Notes under the pieces: model-generated | Databases searched by the model: none | The model's input: only the letters and a program-made list of their open reading frames with translations | What the model was told of the DNA's origin: nothing | Assembly (NCBI RefSeq): GCF_029784135.1 | Contig: NC_073745.1 | Location: forward strand, 79,299,569-79,363,568 | DNA length: 64,000 bases | Direction of reading: 5' to 3' | From: Toxorhynchites rutilus septentrionalis | Taxonomy: Eukaryota; Arthropoda; Insecta; Diptera; Culicidae | Position numbers and translations under genes: made by a program | Part shown: piece after piece, positions 47,904 through 58,194 of the stretch | Numbering within the stretch: the first letter of the stretch is position 1 | How the letters are laid out: each line of letters begins with the position of its first letter

Positions 47904-48872
47904 TTTTTTTTTTGGTTCATTTGGTCGGCCATCAGCACATAACAGGTTATTGGGCCGTTAGTATGTAGAAATAGTTACAATATTATATTACATAGTACTG
48001 ACATTTACAAGCTACGGTTTAAATATGATCATATAGACTACATTCTTTGATAAATTGTATACATGTTCTATTCGAATATATATCATCTTTTAGTGCCTGA
48101 ATATCTGAGATTGTATATTTATTTCTAAGTTCTAACAATTTTTGACATTCGTTGAATATATGACGTACTGTCAATGGTTGTCTACAGTGCTCGCAGTCTG
48201 GAGGTAGTTATGTGACATGAGGTATGAATGTGTCGAATTTGTGTATCCCAGTCTTAATCGTGTTATTACGCCACTGTCTCGTCGGTTTAGAGCATCTGTG
48301 CTATTCCAATAGTTAGTGGATGTTATTATTTCTCTATATTTATTATTTGTTGTATTACTCTAGTTCTGATTCCATGTTTCCCTAAATATAGCTTTTATAT
48401 AATTTTTTAAATCTTTCGATAGAAGATATGTACTCATTGGAACCCTCAAAGATTCCTCAGCTGAGTTATCAGCTATTTGATTGCCATTAATTCCAATATG
48501 ACTGGGAACAAAATAAAAAGTTATAGTTTTTCCAGTAAGGTACCTCTTTCTAATATTTATAAAGATAACTTTGACAATAAAATGTTTACTGAAGTGCTCT
48601 TAAGGCATAGCGGATAGTTCTGCATTGTATGTTGAACAGTGATCTGGCAGACGATACTTGTAAACTTTATTATGCTTTTCAGAATAGAAGGCACATCCAG
48701 TTTTATCATCACGTTTTGAACCATCCGTATAATAAAACATATAGTTACTTTTCGTTTTCTTGAAAGCAAGGAACTTATTTTTGAATACAACTGGATTGCA
48801 TTCGTTCTTCTTAAACTCGTTCAACTCTGTATTGATTATAAATGTTGGAACTAACCATTGTTCTAAAATGAA
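47904..48872 (-). mobile_element. RNase H-bearing LINE, 5'-truncated, with 14-bp target duplication
   Basis: Minus-strand insertion with a poly-A tail (T run 47904-47912), flanked by the direct repeat AAAATCACTGTTCT (47890-47903 and 48873-48886). It landed in the right terminus of the hAT-like element and so duplicated that terminus. Confidence 0.85.
48100..48872 (-). pseudogene. LINE C-terminal domain: RNase H plus CCHC finger, broken
   Basis: RNase H removes element RNA after reverse transcription. The minus strand reads MFYYTDGSKRDDKTG (catalytic Asp), STYNAELSAM (catalytic Glu region), a stop, then FYFVPSHIGINGNQIADNSAEES (final Asp), and further on CEHCRQPLTVRHIFNEC (CX2CX8HX4C finger) near 48200-48150. 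All four landmarks are present but separated by at least one stop and frame change. The reverse transcriptase was never copied (5' truncation). The I/LOA-type assignment rests on the presence of RNase H only. Confidence 0.75.
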
Positions 48873-49059
48873 AAATCACTGTTCTATAACAACATAAAGA
48901 TGATCAACTCACGATCGATCGCCTCATAAACGAACGCGCAACCAATGTGGCTACAAATGTCCCTGACTTCAAGTTTTGTTCAGAAATCACAACAAAAAAG
49001 CAGATTTTCTCTGAGTAACGTGCGACCAGACTCAATGCTCTGGTAATTTTTCCCGTTGA

Positions 49060-49670
49060 AGAAAGACATAGAAAGGTTACCATTTGGAGTAAAAAGCGAT
49101 AAAAAATGTCAAAAAAGAAGCCGAAAACTTTCCATCATTTCAATCAAGACACATGTTAGCAGTATCTGACAACTAACAAAAAACGTAGATTTCCAAATAG
49201 ACAAATTTCTACGACGACGTTTTGGGCATGGACTTTTGGAGGTCGCAGAAATTTTCCTGGACAATGCCAATTATTATTCTGCATTGGAAGTGTTACAGTT
49301 CATAGTGAAATGGGACTTCTAAGAAACGCTTTAAAAATTTACAGTGAGTTTGAAGCTGTTACTAACGGTTTGCGTTTCTTTGGCACCTAGTGAAAGAATA
49401 CCCGAGCTAAATCGGATCGACAAGTGATTTCAACAAGACGGTGCCACATGCTACACAGCACACGGAATGATGGACCTGTTCCGCAATGAATTTGGTGAAC
49501 AATTCATCTCTCATTCTAGACCAGTGAATTGGCCACCAAGATCGTGCGATTTGATGCCAGTGGACTGTATTTGTGAGGGTATGCCAAATCTCTTGTTTAA
49601 GCCGATAAATCAGCATCAATTCAACAAGCACTTGAAAACAACATCACACGCAGCGACGCAGTGAGGGCAG
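49060..49670 (+). pseudogene. Tc1/mariner-superfamily transposase remnant
   Basis: In changing frames 49200-49430 gives weak similarity, then FQQDGATCYTAHGMMDLFRN (Asp of the DDE core) and VNWPPRSCDLMPVDC (third acidic motif), ending HLKTTSHAATQ at 49664. Same group as the fragment at 31630-32110. Broken by stops and frameshifts; termini not found. Confidence 0.7.
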
Positions 49671-50058
49671 ACAGCGCCACCGGCAAACTATGAAAATGGC
49701 ACTTTATTCGATTTTTTCATTAACTTGAATTTCTGATATTTTGAGAAAGCTACTCACTTATACCAAAGTTCACATTGAGCAGTTTATCCGTATTTAGAAG
49801 ATTAGGAAAAATCATTACCAGCTTCGCTCATTCTCTAGTTAAATCTTTGCCTTGCGTGCTTTAACTGATCCTTAATTGCAATTAATCAAGATCTGCTAAC
49901 GATTCATTTTCGATCGAAAAAATTTGCCAAGCCATTGAGTCGGTCTTGGTTCATTTTAGAACGCAGATAATTTTCAATCAATTTACGATTGCTGAAACTG
50001 TGTTCGCACGATGCGAGGTCTGTGCCATTTTTACTTCAGTGTGAACCATACTAGCAAG

Positions 50059-52167
50059 CAGCGTTGCCATTGTTCCAGTTTAAACTGGATTCTTCCAATT
50101 TTTTTTCTCGATCCAGTCAAACAGTTAAATCCTGAAATCTTCCAGTTTTTCGAAATATTATCCAGTTTTATCCAGTTTTTTCATATGTGTGCTTCATTTT
50201 TATCCTTGAATTCACAATGTATAAATATTATCCCTCTCAGAGTTGCCACAATAAAATCTGTGTTTTTAATCTAAAAAAATCTCGGGTTCATTCAAATTTA
50301 TTTTTTTTCGAACTTTCTTCGTCATTTTTCTACCTCGTCCAGTTCAGTAGCTCCAGTTTCTACAACTTCACACCGATGTAGATATATTTGGCTTCTTTAG
50401 ACAGGTTGTCGACTCAAACCCCGAAAAAAATCCCTGTTTTTCCATCAATTTTTCAGAATAAACCAGTTGTAGACTAGTAACTAAATTTCTACTAGTTATG
50501 TAGTTATAGTTATAGTATCTTAGAATGAATGAATTGTTTGTGATTTTAGATTGCTTTTCACGAAACTATTACGATTTTAACGAAACTATTTTATGCAATC
50601 TAAGGGCTTCCTTCTATGCGTTTTCCAAAATATCCTTCGTTTCACCTCGAGAAATTTCACTTCTGCTTCTAGTAGCCGTTTCATTATTTTGTATCATTTG
50701 ATGCAAAAGCTCTTTTTTTCCGGCTTTCCTTGCCTTCTAAAAGAAGTGAATGAAAATTTATCGATTAATCTGGTTTTCTCTTATGTAATTTGAATTAATT
50801 AGCTCGACCTTTTTATTTATGTTATCCCTCCAACGTGAAACACATGTCGCATTGCACAATAGTATAGTATCTACTGATACATCCAAATTTTGATAGGAGT
50901 CAATGACGGAAAGGTCAAGAGAGGATACGGTTTTCGTCGTAGGATACATCAACGCTTCACAAGTTTTAAAAATAGTGCGTTTCACATCCCTTCGCATCTC
51001 GGATGAAATTGCAAGATATATTTCTTTGGTACCATTAAACTTTCTAATTAATTCAATAATTAAAATTATAATCGACGGAATTGCATTTTTTCCCTGACGA
51101 ATTTCCCTGATATTTCCTGATTTCACGAATATTCCAGGTAGTCGCTGTTAGATGCTGTTCAAAATTTCCTTAGATTTGTTATTGTGGGCATATATTGTTC
51201 AAGGGAGAAAGATAAATTGTTGTGGTTTCCGAATTAATCTGAGTAAATTCGGGCGTTTCAGTTTTTTTGTTCGACTTAATAATCAATAGCGAAACGTTTA
51301 ACAAAACACATGTTTGGTCTTCGAGTCGTTCAAATGATTCAAAATCAGTATTTGGTTTTGGCCGTAGTTGAACCGTAGTTGAACCTGGTTACGTTTAACG
51401 ACGGATTCCAGCAAAAACCATCTTGTTGCGAACGAATTCAGTATTTTCAAAATGGGATAGATCTGACACGGTCTTGTCTGTGTTAGGGAAACAACTCGAA
51501 TCTATGGGAAGTTAGAAGCTCTATTTTCAACGCTATTCACTATTTGCCATCAATTATACGAAATTTGATAATTAAATTTATGATTAAATTTTATTTTAAA
51601 AAATATCAATGAAATGATGAAATGATGTGTTATTTTCACTTCCTATATGTTCCCGAAAACGTAATCCAGCATCAAAACGTGTCGATAGTACTTTCAAATA
51701 TTTCAAATCCTTAAAACAAGACTTTTGAAATGATAATGTATTTTCACGACACTGTGAGCGCACTTGCGAGGCTCACATTGCTGTGCTTTAAATATGAAAA
51801 GATAAAGAGTGTTATTTATTGTAACGCTAACCGATTACGCAGATTTTTTCTATGAATATCAGATGTACTGAGTTGAGTTTATATAAATATCAGATATTAT
51901 AGGTCCTCCAAATCATTCTAAAGTTCAGAAGATCATAGAGTCAATGTGCTCCATATGAATATAAAAATTAAGGATACCTCATTTCTGATATTGATATCAA
52001 AATTCAAGCAAAAACCTATTACTCAAGCATTGAAATGGATAAAAAATCTTTTTAGATAAATCAAAGCCGACTTTCTTAAAATAAACTGGTTTTACAAGAT
52101 CCAGTTTTCTTCCAGTTTTTTTAAGAGCAATATTCCAGTTTTTTGAAAAATATTATTGGCAACCCTG
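50059..52167. mobile_element. Second hAT-like element with CCAGTTT subterminal motifs
   Basis: Left end CAGCGTTGCCATTGTTCC and reversed right end CAGGGTTGCCAATAATA; flanking 8-mers CTAGCAAG (50051-50058) and CTAGCAGG (52168-52175) match at 7 of 8. CCAGTTT or its complement AAACTGG occurs many times within 300 bp of the left end and 100 bp of the right end, as expected for transposase-binding subterminal repeats. A 122-codon minus-strand frame (50758-51126) has no recognised domain. No transposase was identified. Confidence 0.6.
50758..51126 (-). CDS. Hypothetical 122-codon frame inside the hAT-like element
   Basis: Begins MKSGNIREIRQGKNAIPSII and ends NSNYIRENQINR. No recognised motif, signal peptide or membrane segment. 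It could be a remnant of an element-encoded protein or a chance frame. Confidence 0.2.
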   Translation of the reverse strand: MKSGNIREIRQGKNAIPSIIILIIELIRKFNGTKEIYLAISSEMRRDVKRTIFKTCEALMYPTTKTVSSLDLSVIDSYQNLDVSVDTILLCNATCVSRWRDNINKKVELINSNYIRENQINR

Positions 52168-52272
52168 CTAGCAGGCTCTTTCATGTAGAAGTATGCGTTC
52201 TTATAATGCAGCTTAAGAAATAAAGTGTGTTTCAGTTAGAATTTGGTCGCTTATTTTTATTCACTTCAGCGC

Positions 52273-53020
52273 CCCTAGCTATCAGATCGAGAAACTATTG
52301 ACAGCGTTTTGATCCGTGTGGTTTGTTTATTCAGTAGTACAGAATTCGTCAAGATTGAATGATACATCCAAAAGTTATCGACGAAGGAACGCGAAAGGCG
52401 AAAAAATCGTACAATCACATTGAGAACCCGACGTGGTCGAACACCAATGAAAACTTGAAGAAAGTGAAATAAATGGTGCTTGAAAATTGTCATACCAGCT
52501 TAAGGTCTAGTGAATTTGGCATTGCATACGGAACGACACAGCATATTGTTTTGGGTATGAGACGCGTGGTAGCCAGGCTCGTTCCGAAGGACCTGAATTT
52601 CGTACAAAAACACCATCAAAAGACAGTTGGGTGAAGAGATGATTTCTCAAGCCCAAAGTGATCCAACCTTCGTGAAAGTGATAATTGCGGGCGACGAGAC
52701 ATGGGTCTATGAATTTTTTCTTCGATTGTCAAGGCATAGTGCACTATGAGCACCTTCCACCGGCCCAGACTGTCTTGGATTTTGCATGATGATAACGATA
52801 TACTTCTAGGCGCCTTGGATGAGATCAAAGAGAATATGACGAGGGAACTAAAAACCATCATTTCGTTGGCCTACCAGGGATGCATGGAGGAGTTGGTCAA
52901 GCGTTGACACATGTGTGTTGCTTCAGATGAATCGTATTTTGAAAGCGATAAAACAAATTTGCCCGAAATTTAACTCAATTTTGTTTTATTTAAAAAATCT
53001 CGGTACTTTCTGATCATAGG
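52273..53020 (+). mobile_element. mariner remnant nested in the DD37E element
   Basis: The ends CCTAGCTATCAGA and, reversed, CCTATGATCAGA are similar. Coding scraps in mariner order: DLNFVQKHH, EEMISQAQSDPTFVKVIIAGDETWVYEF (first catalytic Asp), HDDND-like region, ELVKRWHMCVASDESYFESDK (C-terminus). Several frames and stops; the central part is shortened. Confidence 0.7.
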
Positions 53021-53039
53021 CTATGTAAAAATGGATTTT

Positions 53040-53500
53040 TAGACAAATAGTCGGTAACAAATTTTATCTTGTCAAGCGTAGGGCAGGTTAAAATTTGTTT
53101 ACGCAGATAAATTTGCCCGTAAGTTAATGATTTGGCAAGGGATCTGTAATTGTGGAACGACGACAATGGTTGTTATCACTGGGGCAACAATTACAAGGAG
53201 GAGTGTCTTCAGAACAGGATTTACCATTCAGTGAAGTTCTGGCCTGACTTGACAAGCTGCCATTACAGCCGGGATGGCATCAAGTGGTATAAGGAGAACA
53301 AAATCGACTTCATTGAAAAAACTATCAATCCACCAAATTGTTCGGATTTTCGAGAGATGTAGGACAGTATCAAAGGCAAATTGAAGAAATGTGGCAGAAC
53401 CATCAAAAATACAATTCAAATGCACCACTTTTCCAAGAAGGAAGCAAATACAGTTACCATCAGTACTGTGCAGAAAATGATAGCAAATAACGAATTATTT
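53040..53500 (+). pseudogene. DD37E-type transposase remnant with catalytic Glu codon turned into stop
   Basis: Reads ADKFARKLMIWQGICNCG, then after a frameshift VKFWPDLTSCHYSRDGIKWYK (second catalytic Asp), NPPNCSDFREM, TAG (53360-53362), DSIKGKLKKCGRTIKN. Counting from the Asp, the TAG falls at the place of the catalytic Glu (37 intervening residues), where the ITmD37E copies have LRPIEKYW. The first Asp region is absent. The protein continues to about AKMIANNEL-like sequence near 53500. Inactive. Related to, but distinct from, the ITmD37E pair at 15.8 and 19.4 kb. Confidence 0.75.
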
Positions 53501-53623
53501 TTAATGTTTTTTAACTTAAAGTTGATAAACCTACAATATAACATCCTTCCTTTTTTGTACGTTATTTCTATGCTGAGAAATGTCCTAATTTAAGTGACCA
53601 AATTCTAACTGAAACAGGCTTTA

Positions 53624-54224
53624 ACTGTAAAACATCGCACGGCTATTAGCGGACTATTTTGGTGACCCTCCGCCCCACTGTATTGGCTCCATGCATCTGT
53701 TTTGCATTGCATGGAGAGGCGCCCAGGTATGCGTAGCGAATAATCAATAGGGTATTGATGTAATACGGTGTTGGGTGTTTCAATTTTGCCAACATCAGAG
53801 AGAGGTTATTGGTTTAATTGATGTACGGACAGAATTAACTACTCATGATCAGTGTTTTTTTTCTCAATTGAAAGATGAAATATAATAATTGGGAAATATA
53901 ATTGTAGGAAAAAGTGCTATTCAAAATTCCTGGATTTTGGCGCCCCAAAAGGGCCAGCGCCTCCGGCAAATGCCGGGTTAGCCGCCCGCCACTACGCCAC
54001 TGATCACACGTACTATAGCCAAGATACCAGCCGATATGCTCCAAACAGTAACTCGAAATTAGACTTCAAATAATCTTAAAAAGCAATGGTTGATTTCTAA
54101 CCCCCAATGTTATTATTCTAACAATTTTTCTTTGTTCTGTAAATTAAAATCCAAACGTTGAGACGTTTATCGTTATACATCGGACTCGATTATATACAGT
54201 TTTTGATTTCTTTTCACTGTATAT
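53624..54224. other. No recognisable gene
   Basis: Contains an inverted word pair CTCCATGCAT ... GCATTGCATGGAG (53687-53717). Otherwise no feature. Confidence 0.35.
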
Positions 54225-55637
54225 AATCAAATCTATATCTATAAAAATGGATTTCTGTCTGTCTGTCTGTCTGATTCTTATGGACTCGGAAACTACTAAA
54301 CCGATCAAAATGAAAATTGATATGTAGGGGTTTTTGGGCCCGGGGAAGGTTTTCGTGACAGTTTGAGACTCCTCCCTTCTCTCTAAGGGGGGACTGCCAT
54401 ACAAATGAAACACAAATTTCTACATTACTCGGGAATAAATCAAGCAAATGAAACACAAATTTCTGCATTATTCGAGAATTAATCAAGCAAATGAAACTAA
54501 ACTTTGCATGTGAAGGTTTTTGGGTGCAATAAATGTTTTCATGGTGGTTAGACACTCCTCCCGCTCTCTAAGGGTGGGCTGTCATACAAATGAAACACAA
54601 ATTTCTGCATAACTCGAAAGCGAATCAAGCACAATTTGGGATGTGAGAGTTTTTGGGTGTGAGAAATGTTTCTATAATGGTATGACACCCCACCCTCCTC
54701 TGGAATGAAGAGGGGGTCCCACAAAAATATTACACATATTTCAACCAAAAATATTCCAGTCAAACATGACAATTGAAAATTTTCGGAAAACTCTGAAGGA
54801 AAAAGGAAAAATTCGGAAAATTAAATTCCCATATGCTCTACAATAATATAGTGACAAGTGCTATTAGTCCATTTGATGTTTGCGCTAGAGAAATTATTCT
54901 TTGTTCGAAACTGGGAATGGATTTTAATGTGATGAAACGCACTCCTATATCTTCTTCTATCTATACCAAAAACAAAGAAGGATCGCCAGGTGTGTTGATA
55001 AGAGCAGAACTCGAGAAGAAATTGTCCGATTTAGGACTGTCTTTATTCTATCATATTTTCTGTATAAAACATGTATTCCATGTAACAGAGAAACATGTTA
55101 TTTGCAAGTGGTTGAAAAATCTTGAACGAGAATTGTGTCTGAAAATAATCTGATATTATAATGATGAGTTCTGTTAGAAATATTAGGAATTTGATTGTAA
55201 AAAGTAAATTCAACGGGGACGATTAGAAGATCAATCAATGAACGGTTCTGCGATTGGACTCATGAACTTGTTCATAGTAACAAAACGTGAATGTTTCAAA
55301 GTATTGATAACAAAAAACAAATTTTGGGCGGGACGAAGTTTGCCGGGTGCACCCGTGGCCGAGTGGTTAGCGTCTCACATTGTCATGCCGGGTGTTCGGG
55401 TTCGATTCCCGTTCTGGCCGGAGGATTTTTCGTCAAAGAAATTTCCTTCGACTTGCACTGTGGTCACGCGTATTCAAGACCTTGCCCCTCGGAATACATT
55501 CAAGGCGTGTTATTTGGCTTAAGAAATCTCAACTAAGTATTAATAAATGACGCTAATTAATGCATACGTTGAGACGGTTCGTTCCACAGGGAACGTTAAC
55601 GCCATTCAAGAAGAAGAAGTTTGCCGGGTCAGCCAGT
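54225..55637 (+). mobile_element. Helentron-like repeat, copy D (most complete ends), with nested SINE
   Basis: Left end has TATATCTATAAAAATGGATT then (GTCT)n at 54256-54274 and GGACTCGGAAACTACTAAACCGAT, followed by two or three tandem units (reversed relative to copy B), the shared segment, and the core GTTTGCCGGGTCAGCCAG at 55621-55637. TA plus GTCY microsatellites around a conserved core is the published layout of mini-me/DINE-1 elements. A SINE interrupts the core at 55349. Confidence 0.7.
55349..55615 (+). mobile_element. Feilai-like tRNA-derived SINE with 14-bp target duplication
   Basis: Box A is in GTGGCCGAGTGGTTAGCGTC (55356-55375) and box B is GGTTCGATTCC (55401-55411), so the first 75 bp are a tRNA-like head that could drive Pol III transcription. 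The body ends GGAACGTTAACGCCATTC followed by a (AAG)n tail. GAAGTTTGCCGGGT flanks it on both sides (55335-55348 and 55616-55629). Size 267 bp fits tRNA SINEs of Aedes (Feilai); the family name is from general resemblance. Confidence 0.85.
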
Positions 55638-55692
55638 CCTGTAAATAATCGAGTCGAGATATTTTTTTATTTGTTTTTTTATGCATGTATTT

Positions 55693-55935
55693 TTCGTTTT
55701 GACGTGGGACTACGTCTAACTGGAGTATAAGGGGGGGTAAGATGGAAACCTAAATACAGAACATGCAGGAAAAAATGAAAGATTCCGAATGCTTATAACT
55801 CGAACATTTCTTACTGGACCGGAAAGATGTCTGCATCAATTGATAGGGAATATTTCTACGCATCTATCGCAATGAATAAAATGTTTTTGTTCATTAGATA
55901 AACAATTGAATAAGTGTAAAAAGTTAAGCGTTATC
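55693..55935 (+). repeat. ACGTAG-type dispersed repeat, copy 2
   Basis: Begins TTGACGTGGGACTACGTCTA and aligns to the reversed 18500-18790 segment through GCTTATAACTCGA, TCAATTGATAGG and TTTCTACGCATC. Minus-strand counterpart at 58430-58674. Confidence 0.75.
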
Positions 55936-55984
55936 TAAACGCCGTAACTGCCTCGTTTTGATTGGCGCGATTTACGGTTTCCCC

Positions 55985-56375
55985 AACACAGCCATCATAA
56001 CCAAGCAGCCTTGGGGAAATCGGCATTGCAAATACATGGAGGTATGGAGACTTTTGTTCTCACCGAAATGTGTTCCCAAACACAGACTTCAAAACCAAGC
56101 ATGGAGGAATAGGCATTGCAAATACATGAAAGTCGTAGGTATTTTTGTTCCGACTGAAATGTGTTTCCCTAACACAGACTTCAAATCCATGGAGCGTGGG
56201 GATATCGGCATTGCAAATACATGCAAGTCGGGGACTTTTTTGTTCCGGCTGAAATGTGTTTCTCCAACACAGACTTCAGAACCAAGGTATCTGGAAAAAT
56301 TGGCAATGCAAATAAATGCAATCTGCGAGTACTTTTGTGCAGATCAGAATATGCTTCCTTAACACGGTCTTCTAA
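55985..56375 (+). repeat. Tandem repeat of about 93 bp, four units
   Basis: GGCATTGCAAATACATG (or a variant) starts at 56022, 56112, 56207 and 56302, each preceded by AACACAGACTTC...ACCAAG. Two units of the same repeat lie on the minus strand at about 58195-58390 with a 95-bp spacing. The open frame 55958-56362 simply follows the array. Confidence 0.85.
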
Positions 56376-57428
56376 ACTTAGGAACCTGAGATGCCGGGGG
56401 TACTTCTGCATCCACATGTTTTTTTTTACAATCCGAAAAGTGTTTTCCTACCACGATTTACAAAAGCGGGTACGAACACAACGCTTGGCTCGGTTATTGA
56501 AGATTGCCTTGAAAGATATGTCTTCATATCTTCTGCTCACTGAATTTCCACACATGCCATTTGATGATTAGGCGAAATGTTGATAACCATTTGCTGCGAT
56601 AACGCCTATTGATTCGTTCGACGTACATGTCAAAATCGAAACTGAATGCCTGAAGTTCATCAAATCAAGCAAATTTGCGGTTCGAGATGTACGTACACTT
56701 GAGAGATTCAAACTTCAGAGGGAAATGTAGTATAAATATTCATTTGATAATTCTTCCGTTCACATATTTTGCCCTAGGCATCATACCAAACGTCAAAGGA
56801 CTGTCATTAAATTTACTTGTAAGAGGAATTTGATTTTTGATTCATCCCCTTTGAGTCAGAAAACACGTTTAGTTTGGTTTTCCAAATTGACCTTTTTCAA
56901 GGATAGAAATCCATAAATATTCTTAAATAAACAAGCTCTCATCCGATGAAAAAAAAACAATTCGCTTCTCATTACTTAGGATATTGATTAACCCCTTCTC
57001 GTACGATTTGATTTTCGAAAGAGCGAACCAAATGCAAACGCTTCGATAGATCACGCATCGAGTAATTTCATCTCTCTGCTGAGCGTCTCTGTGCCTTGTG
57101 ATATGCAAGCGCACCACGAGAGAGACTCGATGTTGTACGTTTTGGCACAATCATTTCACATCGAGTGAGACTCGATGTTGTACGTGAAAGGGTTAAGAAT
57201 GCGTAATTTTTGAAATAACTCTTTACTAGAAAGCTTTGTAATGTAGAAGCAGCTGATCAGTGTAAGAAGCAAAAAGTGGATACATTACAGAAGATGAAGC
57301 GAAAAAGTCACAGAAGGGTTGTGTCCAAGACACGACCGCATATTTTACGTAGGATTCCGTTAGGCTATCTGTTGATTTTGGATATCTTTGAAGAATTACA
57401 TCGTTAAACTCTCTGATAATGATTTGGT
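56376..57428. other. Stretch with a weak histone H3-like patch
   Basis: On the minus strand near 56480-56555 a decayed reading EI..AEDMKTYLSRQSSI resembles the H3 segment REIAQDFKTDLRFQSSAV (10 of 16 after removing a 2-codon insertion). Elsewhere GGTTGTGTCCAAGACACGACC at 57317-57354 is a unit shared with 3344 and 46994. No functional gene. Confidence 0.25.
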
Positions 57429-57444
57429 GGCCCTGAAAAGGGCC
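57429..57444 (-). promoter_or_regulatory. Perfect histone-mRNA 3' stem-loop
   Basis: On the minus strand GGCCCTTTTCAGGGCC has a perfect 6-bp stem and TTTC-type 4-nt loop, preceded by ACGAAAC and followed by ACCAAA and, 10-20 nt on, AGAGAG, a plausible purine-rich downstream element. In replication-dependent histone mRNAs this hairpin binds SLBP and replaces the poly-A tail. No histone coding end is recognisable in the 250 bp upstream on that strand. Confidence 0.65.
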
Positions 57445-58194
57445 GTTTCGTTTGGTTGTTGGGTATTGTTTGTTCACTCCACCAGTGTTTACCGAGTGAT
57501 GATGACAGAAAGATGATAAACATTCGTTGGATGGCGAGTATCAGATAAAAAAATACCGAAGTGGAACGAGATATGATGAAAACCGCCCTCTGTGATCCTA
57601 GACGAGATGCCCCCTGTGATATGTATGGATGAAATAAAGAAAGAAAAACTCACCAATGTAATATAAGATAATTACCAATACCGAACAAAATTATTAGTTT
57701 TTCTCATCAGTAAAAACATGTTACTTTAATATAGAGAAAACATATTTCAAATGGAAAAGGTAATTTTATTTTATAATTTTTACTTTCTGAGTGTTTATTC
57801 AACCCAATATGAATTTTAATTGGACTAAGAACACCTAATACTATATGTAGTTCATATGGGAAATCATTTTATCTAATATTTCTTCGCTTGTCCAATTTTT
57901 CTCGCTGTATAAATTTTCCTTGGGTGAAATGAACACAAAAAAAAACGGACAGCTTAAACCAAATGACCCGTTCTCGGGCGGGAACATACCTTGGTTTTTA
58001 TTTATGAAAATTGAAATAAATCGTTTCATATATCAAGTCATTTTTAACACAACTGCTACCATATACAATTTCACATTTACACTTGTGCTAAATTTTACAG
58101 AATACACGATCGATCATTGATATGAAATTTCACGAAGCAACCAACACTAAAGTTCCAAATTTAAATTTTATTTGCTAGAATTAACCGTATCACT
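57445..58194. other. No recognisable gene
   Basis: AT-rich; nothing beyond short frames. Confidence 0.35.

Larger units (their letters stand above)
43638..48882. mobile_element. hAT-like element, non-autonomous, with nested LINE
   Basis: Left end CAGTGTTTTTCAAC and reversed right end CAGTGATTTTCAAC are hAT-type termini (compare CAGNGNTTTTCAAC). The flanking 8-mers TGCTATAA (43630-43637) and TTCTATAA (48883-48890) differ at one base, fitting an 8-bp target duplication. A second region near each end is C-rich (CATTCCCCC left, AATTCCCCCCC/GGGGGGAATTCCCC right). SINE-like repeat R resumes on both sides, which independently supports the boundaries. No transposase recognised in the interior. Without the 969-bp LINE and its duplication it is about 4.26 kb. 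Confidence 0.65.
42730..48975 (-). mobile_element. SINE-like repeat R, copy 3, split by two insertions
   Basis: Segments 42730-42809, 43409-43637 and 48891-48975 together rebuild the order of copies 1 and 2. The first joins CCCATTTGTTTATTTAGGCTC with AATCGTGTA; the second carries GGGCGTAAGAATATTCC; the third carries GCGCAACCAATGTGGCTAC. The gaps are a MITE and a hAT-like element. Confidence 0.6.
52223..53621 (+). mobile_element. DD37E-type Tc1/mariner element with nested mariner
   Basis: Inverted termini AAGTGTGTTTCAGTTAGAAT and, reversed, AAGCCTGTTTCAGTTAGAAT, continuing TTGGTCRCTTA, are flanked by TA (52221-52222, 53622-53623). Length is 1399 bp, of which about 750 bp is a mariner inserted near the left end. 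It begins 48 bp after the right target duplication of the hAT-like element. Confidence 0.8.

Noticed and set aside
55349..55423. A tRNA gene
   Set aside because: The tRNA-like head is followed by a SINE body and an (AAG)n tail and is flanked by a 14-bp target duplication, so it is a retroposed SINE.
56480..56555. Histone H3 fragment
   Set aside because: The match needs a 2-codon insertion containing a stop and covers only about 16 residues; kept only as a weak note.
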